This document shows, piece after piece, positions 1 to 8,591 of a stretch of DNA of 64,000 nt. The translations under genes and the position numbers were made by a program. The stretch covers positions 1-64,000 of the forward strand of contig DAOLFG010000015.1 in the NCBI GenBank assembly GCA_035326425.1. The letters run 5' to 3'. The DNA comes from CALKJU01 sp035326425 (GTDB taxonomy: Bacteria; Pseudomonadota; Alphaproteobacteria; Geminicoccales; Geminicoccaceae). The first letter of the stretch is position 1; each line of letters begins with the position of its first letter. The notes below the pieces were generated by a model. That model saw only the letters and a program-made list of their open reading frames with translations. It made no database searches and was not told where the DNA came from.

Positions 1-16
1 GTAACCAGATAGTTAC
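1..16. promoter_or_regulatory. Possible operator palindrome upstream of the first operon
   Basis: GTAAC, six bases, then GTTAC: a perfect 5-bp inverted repeat centred about 46 bases before the first start codon. The spacing and symmetry fit a dimeric repressor site (GntR or LacI type), but the window begins inside the intergenic region, so neither the full site nor the regulator is visible. Confidence 0.25.
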
Positions 17-53
17 AAGCGCCGCCACGCGGCTCAGGGAGACCCCGCCAAAA

Positions 54-1205
54 ATGCCCACGCAGCGCCTCGGCATCGTCATGCATGGCATCACCGGCCG
101 GATGGGCTACAACCAGCATCTGGTACGCTCGATCTGCGCCATCCGCGACCAGGGCGGGGTGACGCTCTCGAACGGCGACAAGGTGATGCCCGACCCGATC
201 CTGGTCGGGCGCAATGCCGAGAAGGTGGGCGAGATCGCGCGCAAGCACGGTATCGCGCGGCACACTAGCGACCTGGATGCGGCGCTGGCCAACCGCGAGG
301 ATCCTGTGTTCTTCGACGCCGGCTCGACGCAGATGCGCGCCGGGCTGCTGACCCGGGCCATCGGTGCCGGCAAGCACGTCTACACCGAGAAGCCGATCGC
401 CGAGACGCTGGAGGAGGCGCTTTCCGTCGCCCGGCTCGCCCGGGTCAAGGGGGTGAAGAACGGCGTCGTTCACGACAAGCTCTACCTGCCGGGCTTGCGG
501 AAACTGCGGATGCTGCGCGACAGCGGCTTCTTCGGCCGCATCCTGTCGGTGCGCGGCGAGTTCGGCTACTGGGTGTTCGAGGGCGACTGGCAGCCGGCGC
601 AGCGGCCGAGCTGGAACTACCGCAAGGAGGACGGCGGCGGCATCATCCTCGATATGCTCTGCCACTGGCGCTACGTGCTCGACAACACCGTGGCGCCGGT
701 GAAGGCGGTGAGCTGCCTCGGTGCCACGCACATCCCCGAGCGTTTCGACGAGAAAGGCAAGGCCTACAAGGCCACCTCGGACGATGCGGCCTACGCCACC
801 TTCGAGCTGGAAGGCGGCGTCATCGCCCAGCTCAACTCGTCCTGGACCGTGCGCGTCCGCCGCGACGACCTCGTCACCTTCCAGGTCGACGGCACCCACG
901 GCTCGGCGGTGGCCGGCCTGCATCGCTGCTTCACTCAGCACCGGGTGAACACGCCACGGCCGGTCTGGAACCCCGACCAGCCGCAGAAGATGGACTTCTT
1001 CTCGCAGTGGGAGGAGGTTCCGGACAACATCGTCCACGACAACGGCTTCAAGGCGCAGTGGGAGGAGTTCATCCGCCACGTCGTGGAAGGGGCACCCTAC
1101 CGCTACGACCTGATGGAAGGTGCGAAGGGCAATCAGCTCGCCGAGCTCGGGCTGAAGAGCTGGGCCGAGCGCCGCTGGCTCGACGTTCCCTCGCTGGAGG
1201 CCTGA
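54..1205 (+). CDS. Gfo/Idh/MocA family oxidoreductase
   Basis: NAD(P)-dependent oxidoreductase of 383 residues acting on a sugar or cyclitol-like substrate. Seen: N-terminal Rossmann fold with a glycine-rich loop (GITGRMG, residues 12-18), the family EKP motif at 112-114, and a DMLCH segment (D200, H204) in the position of the usual D-x3-H catalytic pair. A purine-rich AGGGAG precedes the ATG by 12 bases. It is the first gene of a tightly spaced operon with a DUF993 protein, a TctCBA transporter and a sugar isomerase. That company suggests oxidation of a sugar acid or keto-sugar to a product the next enzymes cleave (inference). Substrate unknown. Confidence 0.9.
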   Translation: MPTQRLGIVMHGITGRMGYNQHLVRSICAIRDQGGVTLSNGDKVMPDPILVGRNAEKVGEIARKHGIARHTSDLDAALANREDPVFFDAGSTQMRAGLLTRAIGAGKHVYTEKPIAETLEEALSVARLARVKGVKNGVVHDKLYLPGLRKLRMLRDSGFFGRILSVRGEFGYWVFEGDWQPAQRPSWNYRKEDGGGIILDMLCHWRYVLDNTVAPVKAVSCLGATHIPERFDEKGKAYKATSDDAAYATFELEGGVIAQLNSSWTVRVRRDDLVTFQVDGTHGSAVAGLHRCFTQHRVNTPRPVWNPDQPQKMDFFSQWEEVPDNIVHDNGFKAQWEEFIRHVVEGAPYRYDLMEGAKGNQLAELGLKSWAERRWLDVPSLEA

Positions 1206-1206
1206 G

Positions 1207-2373
1207 ATGCCGATCGTCAAGATTCCCGGCCGCGACGGTGGGATCGAGAGCTACGCCGTCAAAAATCCACCGCTGCCCGCACCCACGGGTGGCGTGCCGA
1301 AGTTCAACCGCATCGCCTACTCGGCGGCCCACGTCGTCGCCGACCCGCTGGCCGACAACGATCCCTGGCTCGATGTCGCCATCGACTGGGACCGCACCGT
1401 CGCCTTCCGCCACTACCTTTGGGATCTCGGGCTCGGCGTCGCCGAGGCCATGGATACCGCCCAGCGCGGCATGGGCCTCGACTGGAAGGGGGCGCAGGAG
1501 CTGATCCGCCGCTCGCTCGACGCCGCCAGGGGTCGCGAGGACGCCCTGGTCGCGTCGGGCGCCGGCACCGACCACCTGGCGCCCAGCCCCGATGTCACCG
1601 TCGACGACGTCATCCGCGCCTACGAGGAGCAGATCGGCGTCATCGAGGCCATGGGCGGCCGCATCATCCTGATGGCCAGCCGGGCGCTCGCCAAGGCCGC
1701 CCGCTCGCCCGACGACTATGCCCGCGTCTACGACCGCGTGCTCGGCCAGGTGAAGGAGCCGGTGATCATCCACTGGCTGGGCGAGATGTTCGACCCGGCG
1801 CTCGCCGGTTACTGGGGCTCGGCCGACCACATGGCGGCCATGGAGACCGCCCTCGACGTCATCGCCGCCAACGCCTCGAAGGTCGACGGCATCAAGATCT
1901 CGCTGCTCTCCAAGGAGAAGGAGATCGTCATGCGCCGCCGGCTGCCCGAGCCGGTGCGGATGTATACCGGCGACGACTTCAACTATGCCGAGCTGATCGC
2001 CGGCGACGAGCAGGGCCATTCCGACGCCCTGCTCGGCATCTTCGACGCCGTGGCACCGGCGGCCTCGACCGGCCTCGCCCGCCTCGCCGCCGGCGACGAG
2101 AAGGGCTTCCACGAGGTGCTGGGCCCGACGGTGCCGCTCAGCCGCCACATCTTCAAGGCCCCCACCCGCTTCTACAAGACCGGCGTCGTGTTCCTCGCCT
2201 ATCTCAACGGCCTGCAGGATCATTTCACCATGGTGGGCGGCCAGCAGAGCACCCGCTCGCTGCCGCATCTGGCGGAGCTGTTCCGCCTCGCCGACGACGC
2301 GCGGGTCCTGCGCGACCCGGAGCTGGCCGCGGCCCGCATGCGAAGGGTGGCGGCCGTCCACGGCATCGAGTAG
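1207..2373 (+). CDS. DUF993 family protein, dihydrodipicolinate synthase-like
   Basis: A 388-residue protein recognised as the DUF993 family, distant relatives of the dihydrodipicolinate synthase/N-acetylneuraminate lyase TIM barrels. The segment DGIKIS (K230) sits where such enzymes carry the Schiff-base lysine, so an aldolase or dehydratase on a 2-keto acid is plausible, not proven. The start follows the upstream stop by one base, with GGAGG eight bases before, so translation is coupled to the oxidoreductase. DUF993 proteins commonly neighbour Gfo/Idh/MocA and isomerase/epimerase proteins, as here, which supports one sugar-degradation route. Confidence 0.85.
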   Translation: MPIVKIPGRDGGIESYAVKNPPLPAPTGGVPKFNRIAYSAAHVVADPLADNDPWLDVAIDWDRTVAFRHYLWDLGLGVAEAMDTAQRGMGLDWKGAQELIRRSLDAARGREDALVASGAGTDHLAPSPDVTVDDVIRAYEEQIGVIEAMGGRIILMASRALAKAARSPDDYARVYDRVLGQVKEPVIIHWLGEMFDPALAGYWGSADHMAAMETALDVIAANASKVDGIKISLLSKEKEIVMRRRLPEPVRMYTGDDFNYAELIAGDEQGHSDALLGIFDAVAPAASTGLARLAAGDEKGFHEVLGPTVPLSRHIFKAPTRFYKTGVVFLAYLNGLQDHFTMVGGQQSTRSLPHLAELFRLADDARVLRDPELAAARMRRVAAVHGIE

Positions 2374-2405
2374 TCCGAATTCATCATAACGGGAGGCATA
2401 GAGCG

Positions 2406-3410
2406 ATGGACCGTCGTCACCTGATCCTGTCCGCTGCCCTTGCGGCCGGTGCAGCCCTCGCCGGGCCGGCGCTGGCCGACTGGAAGCCGGAGCGGCCGAT
2501 CAACATCATCGTCCCCTGGGCCGCCGGCGGCTCGACCGACCAGGTGATCCGCGTCGTGGCGGGCGAGCTGCAGAACGCGCTGGGCCAGACGGTGGTCGTG
2601 GTCAACCAGCCGGGCGGCTCGGGCTCGATCGGCACCAAGGGCGTGCTGGATGCCGCCCATGACGGCTACACGCTGGCCTCGGGTGCCGCCAAGGACCTCG
2701 GCACCTATCCGGTCTCCGGCCTGCTCGACACCCGCATCGAGGACTGGCGGCTCTACCTCGCCGTCGCCAACCAGTCGGTGATCGGCGTCAACCCCGACTC
2801 GCCCTACGAGACCCTCGACGACCTCGTGAAGGCGATGAAGGAGAAGCCCGGCTCGGTCACCGTCGCCACCGCCGGGGTCAACTCCTCGGGCTTCTTCGGC
2901 ATCGAGGCTTTGGCGAAGGCCGCGGGCGTCACCTACAAGCACGTCAGCTACGATGGCGGCAACCCGGCGGTGATCGCCACCGTCTCGGGCGAGACCCAGG
3001 TCACCACCCAGCTCGGCGTCGAGCAGGCCGACATGCTGCGCGGCGGCAAGCTGCGGGCCCTGGCCGTGATCTCCGACAATCCGCTGGAGCTGGAAGGTGT
3101 CGGCACCATCGAGCCGATCACTAAGTGGTTCCCGGACTACAAGCCCGACGCCAACTATTTCGGCGTCTTCGTGCCGAAGGACACGCCGGCCGAGATCACG
3201 GCCGCGCTCGACGAGGTCTGGACCGGGACCATCGCCAACTCGGCGGCGCTGAAGAAGTACGCGGCCGAGCGCGGCGCCATCTTCCGCCCCAGCCACGGCG
3301 ACGAGGCGCTGGCCGCCGTCAAGCCGGCGATCGCCAGTGCCGCCTGGGTGATCCAGGACGGCGGCAAGGCCAAGGTGTCGCCCGAGAAGCTCGGCATCCC
3401 GCGTCCCTGA
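2406..3410 (+). CDS. tctC: Tripartite tricarboxylate transporter substrate-binding protein
   Basis: Periplasmic solute-binding protein of 334 residues (Bug/TctC family). The first 24 residues form a Sec signal (MDRRH, hydrophobic core, ALA before D25). The mature start, RPINIIVPWAAGGSTD, is the hallmark of the family and forms the carboxylate-binding P-loop-like turn. The ATG at 2406 is chosen because GGGAGG lies 9 bases upstream (2391-2396) and it gives the signal peptide. TctB and TctA follow at once, so this is a complete secondary carboxylate transporter. The flanking sugar-type enzymes suggest a sugar acid as ligand (inference). Confidence 0.93.
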   Translation: MDRRHLILSAALAAGAALAGPALADWKPERPINIIVPWAAGGSTDQVIRVVAGELQNALGQTVVVVNQPGGSGSIGTKGVLDAAHDGYTLASGAAKDLGTYPVSGLLDTRIEDWRLYLAVANQSVIGVNPDSPYETLDDLVKAMKEKPGSVTVATAGVNSSGFFGIEALAKAAGVTYKHVSYDGGNPAVIATVSGETQVTTQLGVEQADMLRGGKLRALAVISDNPLELEGVGTIEPITKWFPDYKPDANYFGVFVPKDTPAEITAALDEVWTGTIANSAALKKYAAERGAIFRPSHGDEALAAVKPAIASAAWVIQDGGKAKVSPEKLGIPRP

Positions 3411-3416
3411 CCGGCG

Positions 3417-3908
3417 ATGGCGCGCAGTGATCTGGTCGCGTCGGCCTTCTGGCTGGCGCTGGGGCTGCTGACCATCCAGCAGTCCTGGGTGATGGACAGG
3501 CTCGAGGGCCAGGGAGCCGACCCGTGGTCGGTTCCCGGCCTCGTGCCCGGCCTGATCGGCGTCGTGCTCACCATCTGCGGCGGCCTGTTGCTGCTGCGCT
3601 CGCTGCGCGCCCGCCCGGCCGCGACCGAGGAAGCCCCGGACGAGACGCCCGAGGAAGCGCGGCAGGGCCGTTGGCGCCTGTTCGCCGTCTTGGCCTTGTG
3701 CCTGGTCTTCACCCTCGGCCTGCTCGGCCACGGCCTGCCGTTCTGGCTCGCCGCCGCCATCTTCATCGCCGCCTTCATCGCCATGCTGTCCTGGCGCCAG
3801 GGCGAGGCCGGCCTGCGCCGGCTGGGCTTCGCCTGCGCCTATGGCCTGATCATGGGCGGCGCCATCCACTTCCTGTTCGAGAAGCTCTTCCTCGTGCGGC
3901 TGCCCTGA
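3417..3908 (+). CDS. tctB: Tripartite tricarboxylate transporter small membrane subunit TctB
   Basis: A 163-residue membrane protein with about four hydrophobic segments separated by a charged, Glu-rich central loop (around residues 62-82), the size and layout usual for TctB. It lies six bases after the binding protein and its TGA shares one base with the ATG of tctA, so the three subunits are translationally coupled. TctB sequences diverge strongly; assignment rests on topology, length and position between TctC and TctA. It is expected to associate with TctA in the inner membrane. Confidence 0.88.
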   Translation: MARSDLVASAFWLALGLLTIQQSWVMDRLEGQGADPWSVPGLVPGLIGVVLTICGGLLLLRSLRARPAATEEAPDETPEEARQGRWRLFAVLALCLVFTLGLLGHGLPFWLAAAIFIAAFIAMLSWRQGEAGLRRLGFACAYGLIMGGAIHFLFEKLFLVRLP

Positions 3909-5422
3909 TGCCCGAAGGCCTCGCGATGTTCGGCCAGGCGATCTGGCACTTCATGACGCCGGCCATCCTGGCCTTCGCCTTCGGCTCGTCGCTGCTGGGC
4001 ATCGTCATCGGCGCCCTGCCGGGGCTCACCGCCACCATGGGCGTGGCGCTGATGACCACGCTGACGCTGGGCATGGAGCCGTCGACGGCGCTGCTCATCC
4101 TGATCTGCACCTATGTCGGCGCCATCTACGGCGGCAGCCGCAGCGCCATCCTGCTCAACATACCCGGCACGCCGGCCAGCGCCGCCAGCTGCCTCGACGG
4201 CTATGCGCTGGCCAGGCAGGGCCTCGCCGGCAAGGCCATGGGCATCGCCACCTCGGGCTCGGTCATCGGCACCTGGATCGGCATGGTCTTCCTGGCGCTG
4301 CTGACCCCGGTGCTCGGCGAGTTCGCGCTCGACTTCGGCTCGTACGAGTTCTTCTGGCTCGCCATGTTCGGCGTCGTCATCTCCGGCAACCTCACCGGCG
4401 ACGACCCGCTGAAGGGCTGGATCTCGGGCTTCCTCGGCCTGCTGCTCGCCATGGTCGGGCAGGAGAGCATCCACGCCTTCCCGCGCTTCACATACGACGT
4501 GCCGGATCTCATCGGCGGCTTCGGCCTGATACCGGCGCTGGTCGGCGCCTTCGGCTTCGCCGAGGTGCTGAGCGCCATGCGCGAAAAGCCGCTCGCCTTC
4601 ACCGTCAGCGCCGTCGATTCCATCCTGCCGCGCATCGCGGACGTGGTGAAATACTGGCGCACCATCATCCGCTCCGGCGTCATCGGCACCTTCATCGGCG
4701 TCGTCCCCGGCGTCGGCGAGGACGTCGCGGCCTGGAGCTCCTATGCCGCCGCCAAGCGCGCCAGCAAGGAGAAGGAGATGTTCGGCAAGGGCTCGGTCGA
4801 GGGCCTGATGGCCGCAGAGACCGGCGACAATGCCTGCGTCCCCGGCGCGGTCATCCCGGTGCTGACCCTGGCCGTCCCGGGCTCCGCACCCGCCGCCGTG
4901 CTGCTGGCCGCCATGCTGATCCACGGCGTCCGGCCCGGCCCCACCATCATGCTGGAGAATCCCACCTTCGTGTACGAGACGGTGGCGATGATGCTGCTGG
5001 CGAGCCTCGGCATCCTGTTCTTCGGCCTGCTGCTCAGCCGGCCGCTGGCCAGGATCCTCACCGTGCCGCGGCTCTACGTCATGCCGGTGGTCTTCGTGCT
5101 GTGCACGGTCGGCTCCTTCGCCATCGCGTCGCGGGTCTACGACATCTGGGTGATGCTGGGCTTCGGCATCCTCGGCTACGTGCTGCGCAAGCAGAACTAT
5201 CCGCTGGCGCCGCTGGTGCTGGGCCTCGTGCTGGGCGACCTGCTCGACAAGAGCTTCCGGCGCGGCATGGTGCTGTCCGACGGCTCGCTCGTGCCGTTCC
5301 TCACCCGTCCGATCAGCATGGTGCTGTGGCTGCTGATCCTGGCGGTGATCGTGATGAACATCCCGTTCCTGCACGATCGCATCGCCGGTCTGTTCCGCCG
5401 CCGCCGCAAGCTCCCCGCCTGA
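3908..5422 (+). CDS. tctA: Tripartite tricarboxylate transporter large permease TctA
   Basis: A 504-residue polytopic permease with ten or more hydrophobic segments. The conserved TctA N-terminal signature is present: GALPGLTATMGVAL near residue 32, followed by YGGSRSAILLNIPGTPASAA. The ATG at 3908 overlaps the TctB stop by one base and fits the family N-terminus; the longer in-frame extension upstream runs through tctB and is not coding. It catalyses ion-coupled uptake of the carboxylate delivered by the binding protein at 2406-3410. Confidence is high for family, low for substrate. Confidence 0.93.
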   Translation: MPEGLAMFGQAIWHFMTPAILAFAFGSSLLGIVIGALPGLTATMGVALMTTLTLGMEPSTALLILICTYVGAIYGGSRSAILLNIPGTPASAASCLDGYALARQGLAGKAMGIATSGSVIGTWIGMVFLALLTPVLGEFALDFGSYEFFWLAMFGVVISGNLTGDDPLKGWISGFLGLLLAMVGQESIHAFPRFTYDVPDLIGGFGLIPALVGAFGFAEVLSAMREKPLAFTVSAVDSILPRIADVVKYWRTIIRSGVIGTFIGVVPGVGEDVAAWSSYAAAKRASKEKEMFGKGSVEGLMAAETGDNACVPGAVIPVLTLAVPGSAPAAVLLAAMLIHGVRPGPTIMLENPTFVYETVAMMLLASLGILFFGLLLSRPLARILTVPRLYVMPVVFVLCTVGSFAIASRVYDIWVMLGFGILGYVLRKQNYPLAPLVLGLVLGDLLDKSFRRGMVLSDGSLVPFLTRPISMVLWLLILAVIVMNIPFLHDRIAGLFRRRRKLPA

Positions 5423-5438
5423 GGAAGGCCACCCGTCG

Positions 5439-6275
5439 ATGCCGGACGTCTCCAACCTGTCGATCAACCTCGCCACCGTCCGCGAGCAATGGGACATGCG
5501 CCAGGCGGTCGAGGGCTGTCTGCGCCATGGCATCCGCGCCATCGCCCCCTGGCGCGACCAGGTGGCGAAGATCGGGCTGGCGGAGGCGGCAAGGCTCGTC
5601 GCCGACAACGGCCTGCGGGTCACCGGCCTGTGCCGCGGCGGCATGTTCCCGGCCGCCGACCCCGAGCGCCGCAGGACCGCCATCGACGACAACCGCCGCG
5701 CCATCGACGAGGCCGTGGCACTGCGCGCCGACTGCCTGGTCCTGGTCGTCGGCGGCCTGCCCGAGGGCAGCAGGGACATCGCCGCCGCCCGTGAGATGGT
5801 GGCCGACGGCATCGCCGCCATCCTGCCGCACGCCCGCGCCAACCGCATGCCGCTCGCCATCGAGCCCCTGCATCCGATGTACGCCGCCGACCGCGCCTGC
5901 GTGAACACACTGCGCCAGGCCCTCGACATCGCCGACCTGCTGGGCGAGGGCGTCGGCGTCGCCATCGACGTCTACCACGTCTGGTGGGATCCCGAGCTCG
6001 ACGGCCAGATCGCCCGCGCCGGCGCCAACCGGCAGATCCTCGCCCACCACATCTGCGACTGGCTGGTGCCGACCAAGGATCTCCTGCTCGACCGCGGCAT
6101 GATGGGCGACGGCGTCATCGACCTGAAGAGGATCCGCCGGGCCATCGAGGCCGCAGGCTTCACCGGCCCGCAGGAGGTCGAGATCTTCTCCCGCGACAAC
6201 TGGTGGAAGCGCCCGGGCGACGAGGTGATCGCGACCTGCGCGGAGCGCTACGAGGCGTGCTGCCGGATCGGCTGA
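5439..6275 (+). CDS. Sugar phosphate isomerase/epimerase family TIM-barrel protein
   Basis: A 278-residue xylose-isomerase-like TIM barrel. The four expected metal ligands can be placed: E142 (AIEPLHP), D177 (AIDVYH), H204 (LAHHICDW) and E248 (EVEIFS), so the enzyme should be active in isomerising, epimerising or dehydrating a sugar or keto-inositol-type compound. Last gene of the operon, 16 bases after tctA. Together with the Gfo/Idh/MocA and DUF993 proteins it makes a three-enzyme module plus importer for one unknown substrate. Confidence 0.88.
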   Translation: MPDVSNLSINLATVREQWDMRQAVEGCLRHGIRAIAPWRDQVAKIGLAEAARLVADNGLRVTGLCRGGMFPAADPERRRTAIDDNRRAIDEAVALRADCLVLVVGGLPEGSRDIAAAREMVADGIAAILPHARANRMPLAIEPLHPMYAADRACVNTLRQALDIADLLGEGVGVAIDVYHVWWDPELDGQIARAGANRQILAHHICDWLVPTKDLLLDRGMMGDGVIDLKRIRRAIEAAGFTGPQEVEIFSRDNWWKRPGDEVIATCAERYEACCRIG

Positions 6276-6313
6276 TCCATCCGGCCCTGGCCTCGCTCCA
6301 CCTCACGAACGGC

Positions 6314-6922
6314 TCAGGCGAACTCGAAGGCCTGTCCATGCTCGAACAGCTCACGGGTGTCGGCGACCTGGATGGTACCCGGCAGGAGCTGGTAGTGTGG
6401 ACGGTCGACGAAGGAGACCCAGTTGCCGCCCCATTCGAGGATGCCATCGAGGCCGACCTGCGAGGCGCGAGTATAGAGCGGGGACTCGCCCAGGTAGCGC
6501 CCGCCGTCGAAGATGCCGATGTCCCAGGCCACGCCGAAATTGTGCCAGCTGCGTCCGCCACGGGCCTTGGTCACGATGTTTCCCGGATTGCCGAAGCGGC
6601 CTTGCCGGAAGAGCTTGTCCTGCTCGGCGTAGGTGCGCGTGCCCGAAATGATCCGGGCGTCGATGCCGGCGTCGAGGACTCGGCGCAGGAAAGCGCGCGC
6701 CGAGCGCTGGACCGGCAAATGCAGGGTCAGCAGGTTGCTCTCGGAGCGCGGATCGAACCGGCCAAGCGTGTCCGCGAGCCGCCCGGATTCCGCGATGAAG
6801 GCTTGATCGGCCGCATCCGTGCGCGGACCCCATTCGCCGTCGACCCGTCCCGGATCGAAGCCTCCGGCGATGAGGAACCGCTGGTGGAAGGTGACATCGT
6901 CCGCAAACAGTCCCAGGCTCAT
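6314..6922 (-). CDS. M15 family peptidase, endolysin-like
   Basis: A 202-residue zinc peptidase predicted to cut peptidoglycan stem peptides (D-Ala-D-Ala carboxypeptidase or L-Ala-D-Glu endopeptidase type). Zinc ligands are visible as H127 and D134 in SWHNFGVAWD and H176 in DRPHY. The first 45 residues (GGFDPGRVDGEWGPRTDAA) resemble a truncated peptidoglycan-binding repeat. There is no signal peptide, which is typical of phage-type endolysins and not of housekeeping periplasmic VanY-type enzymes. An in-frame ATG five codons further upstream (6937) is possible. A small unknown protein is encoded just upstream on the same strand. Confidence 0.85.
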   Translation of the reverse strand: MSLGLFADDVTFHQRFLIAGGFDPGRVDGEWGPRTDAADQAFIAESGRLADTLGRFDPRSESNLLTLHLPVQRSARAFLRRVLDAGIDARIISGTRTYAEQDKLFRQGRFGNPGNIVTKARGGRSWHNFGVAWDIGIFDGGRYLGESPLYTRASQVGLDGILEWGGNWVSFVDRPHYQLLPGTIQVADTRELFEHGQAFEFA

Positions 6923-6991
6923 GTCCGTTCTGCCCAATTCCGTTGTGACGCCGACAAGCGGCCCGCGACACTCCTTTCGGTGTTGCGCGCC

Positions 6992-7267
6992 CTAGGACTC
7001 CAGAAAGCTCTTGGCGATCTCCGAGACGACTGGCTCGACGACGTCCACGGTCGCGCTCGGGACCTGTCCCGCTTGGCTGGGCGCTGCCGTGGCGAGATCG
7101 GGCGCCTGCGTGACCATGGGCTGCGCCATCGCGTAGGCTTGGTTGGCCGCATCGACCGCCAGCGGCGCAGACACGAGGCCAGCCATGGCCCAGCTCTCGG
7201 CAGGCAGCGCGCTCCCGGCGAGGCTACCGAGACGTTGGCGCGCGCCACCGATCTTGTCCTTCGACAT
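6992..7267 (-). CDS. Small hypothetical protein
   Basis: A 91-residue Ala-rich protein I do not recognise. The ATG at 7267 is chosen because AGAGGG lies close upstream and the longer frame has no site and would cover the promoter at 7410-7437. The centre (residues 26-48) is mildly hydrophobic; the C-terminus is acidic (VVEPVVSEIAKSFLES). It precedes the M15 peptidase by 70 bases on the same strand and may share its transcript. A holin-like or accessory role with the endolysin is conceivable but the hydrophobic stretch is weak. Confidence 0.5.
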   Translation of the reverse strand: MSKDKIGGARQRLGSLAGSALPAESWAMAGLVSAPLAVDAANQAYAMAQPMVTQAPDLATAAPSQAGQVPSATVDVVEPVVSEIAKSFLES

Positions 7268-7409
7268 GATCGCCCTCTGCCCAAAATGGCGGGCCGCGAT
7301 AGCTGCGCCGCCGCCACGCCGGTGCCCACGGATGGAGCTGCCAATTCTTCGATCGTCCGAACGGCTCGTCCACATGACCGCGGGGCCGGGCCATATGCCT
7401 GAAAAAATC

Positions 7410-7437
7410 ATTAGATACTCATACTGTACCATGCCAA
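7410..7437 (-). promoter_or_regulatory. Predicted sigma70-type promoter for 7267-6314
   Basis: Read on the minus strand: TTGGCA (7437-7432), 16 bases, TCTAAT (7415-7410); each hexamer has one mismatch to consensus. It lies in the only AT-rich stretch of the gap 7268-7536 and points at the small protein and M15 peptidase, leaving a leader of about 135 bases. Nothing else was recognised in this gap. Confidence 0.45.
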
Positions 7438-7536
7438 ACGGGCGTTCACAACGGTATTGCCGCCGGCCGACCATGGTCGGTAGCCGTTCCAAGTGGGCGG
7501 GAGGCTCCGCCCTGTCCCGGTCCGGTGCGCCGGCTC

Positions 7537-8487
7537 TCAGCTCGCCTGTCCGGAGTCGCGCCGGCGCCCTGGCCCTGCGCCCCTTGCATTCAAGGCGATC
7601 AGCATCCCCGATGCGCAGACCAGCACCATGCCGGCGAAGCCGAGGCTGTCCGGCAGGTGGCCGAAGACCAGCCAGCCGAGCCCGCCCGCCCAGGCGAGGT
7701 GGACGTAGTTGACCGGGGCCAGCAGTGCTGCCGGGGCCTCGCGATAGGCCGCGGTGAACAGGAAGTGGCCGAGCGTCGAGAACACGCCGATGAGCACCAT
7801 CGTCGCGAGGTCAGCGAAACCGACCGCGAGACCGTCGAGCGAGCCCAGCGCCAGCAGGCCGAAGAACAGCGTGCCGACCAGGGCCGCCTGGTAGAGCATC
7901 GCGGCGACGTTCTCGGAGCGGGCGAGATGGCGCGTCAGGAGATGGTAGCCGGTGGCGAACGCCGCGTTGGCGAGCGCCAGGGCGACACCCAGCGGTGCCA
8001 GGCCGCCGCCGGGCCTGACGATCAACAGGACACCGACAAATCCCGTGGCGACACCGATCCAGCTCGCCGGGCCGACCCGCTCGCCCAGCAGCGGGATCGC
8101 CAGCAGCATCACGGCGAAGGGGGCCAGATAGGTGATGGCCACGGTCTCGCCCAAGGGCATCACCTGCAGCGCCAGCCCCATGGTCAGCGAGGCGAAAGCC
8201 AGGCAGAGACCGCGCAACGGCAACAGCCAGCGGTGTCCCGTCCGCCACAGCCCGGCACCGAGCCGCGGTCCGAGGAACAGGGTGAGGAGCGCCAGATTGA
8301 CGAGGTAGCGCACGGCGATGACCACGGCCACCGGATGGCGCATGGCCTGCTGCTTGGTCATCGTGTCGCCGATGGCGAAGGCCAGCGTCGCCAGCACCAC
8401 CAGGAGGATGCCGTGCATCGGCCGCATTCGCGCCGGAACAGCCTGGCTGGCGGCCGCCATCGGCCTCTTCTCCTTCGCCGGCGCCAC
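7537..8487 (-). CDS. EamA/DMT family transporter
   Basis: A 316-residue inner-membrane protein with ten hydrophobic segments arranged as two EamA repeats, the usual size for the drug/metabolite transporter superfamily. The N-terminal half has the typical first helix (HGILLVVLATLAFAIGDTMTKQ), and the loop YLAPFAVMLLAIPLLGERV closes the first repeat. Likely an exporter of an amino acid, purine or related metabolite; the substrate cannot be read from sequence. The start may instead be the Met at residue 21 or 24. Divergent from the membrane protein at 8592. Confidence 0.88.
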   Translation of the reverse strand: MAPAKEKRPMAAASQAVPARMRPMHGILLVVLATLAFAIGDTMTKQQAMRHPVAVVIAVRYLVNLALLTLFLGPRLGAGLWRTGHRWLLPLRGLCLAFASLTMGLALQVMPLGETVAITYLAPFAVMLLAIPLLGERVGPASWIGVATGFVGVLLIVRPGGGLAPLGVALALANAAFATGYHLLTRHLARSENVAAMLYQAALVGTLFFGLLALGSLDGLAVGFADLATMVLIGVFSTLGHFLFTAAYREAPAALLAPVNYVHLAWAGGLGWLVFGHLPDSLGFAGMVLVCASGMLIALNARGAGPGRRRDSGQAS

Positions 8488-8591
8488 ACCGGTGCCGCCC
8501 GCGTGGATGTAGCACCCCTGTCGGGGATGGCACGTTGCTTCTGGTCATGCCGGCCTTGCCGAACGGCCGGCCCGGCCTGCCATTGTCGCCG

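Noticed and set aside
1419..2405. Upstream extension of the TctC frame
   Set aside because: It runs through the DUF993 gene in another frame and is Arg/Pro-rich; the Met at 2406 with GGGAGG and a signal peptide is the true start.
5313..6050. Minus-strand frames across the isomerase/epimerase gene
   Set aside because: The plus-strand protein has all four metal ligands; the antisense frames have no motif and biased composition.
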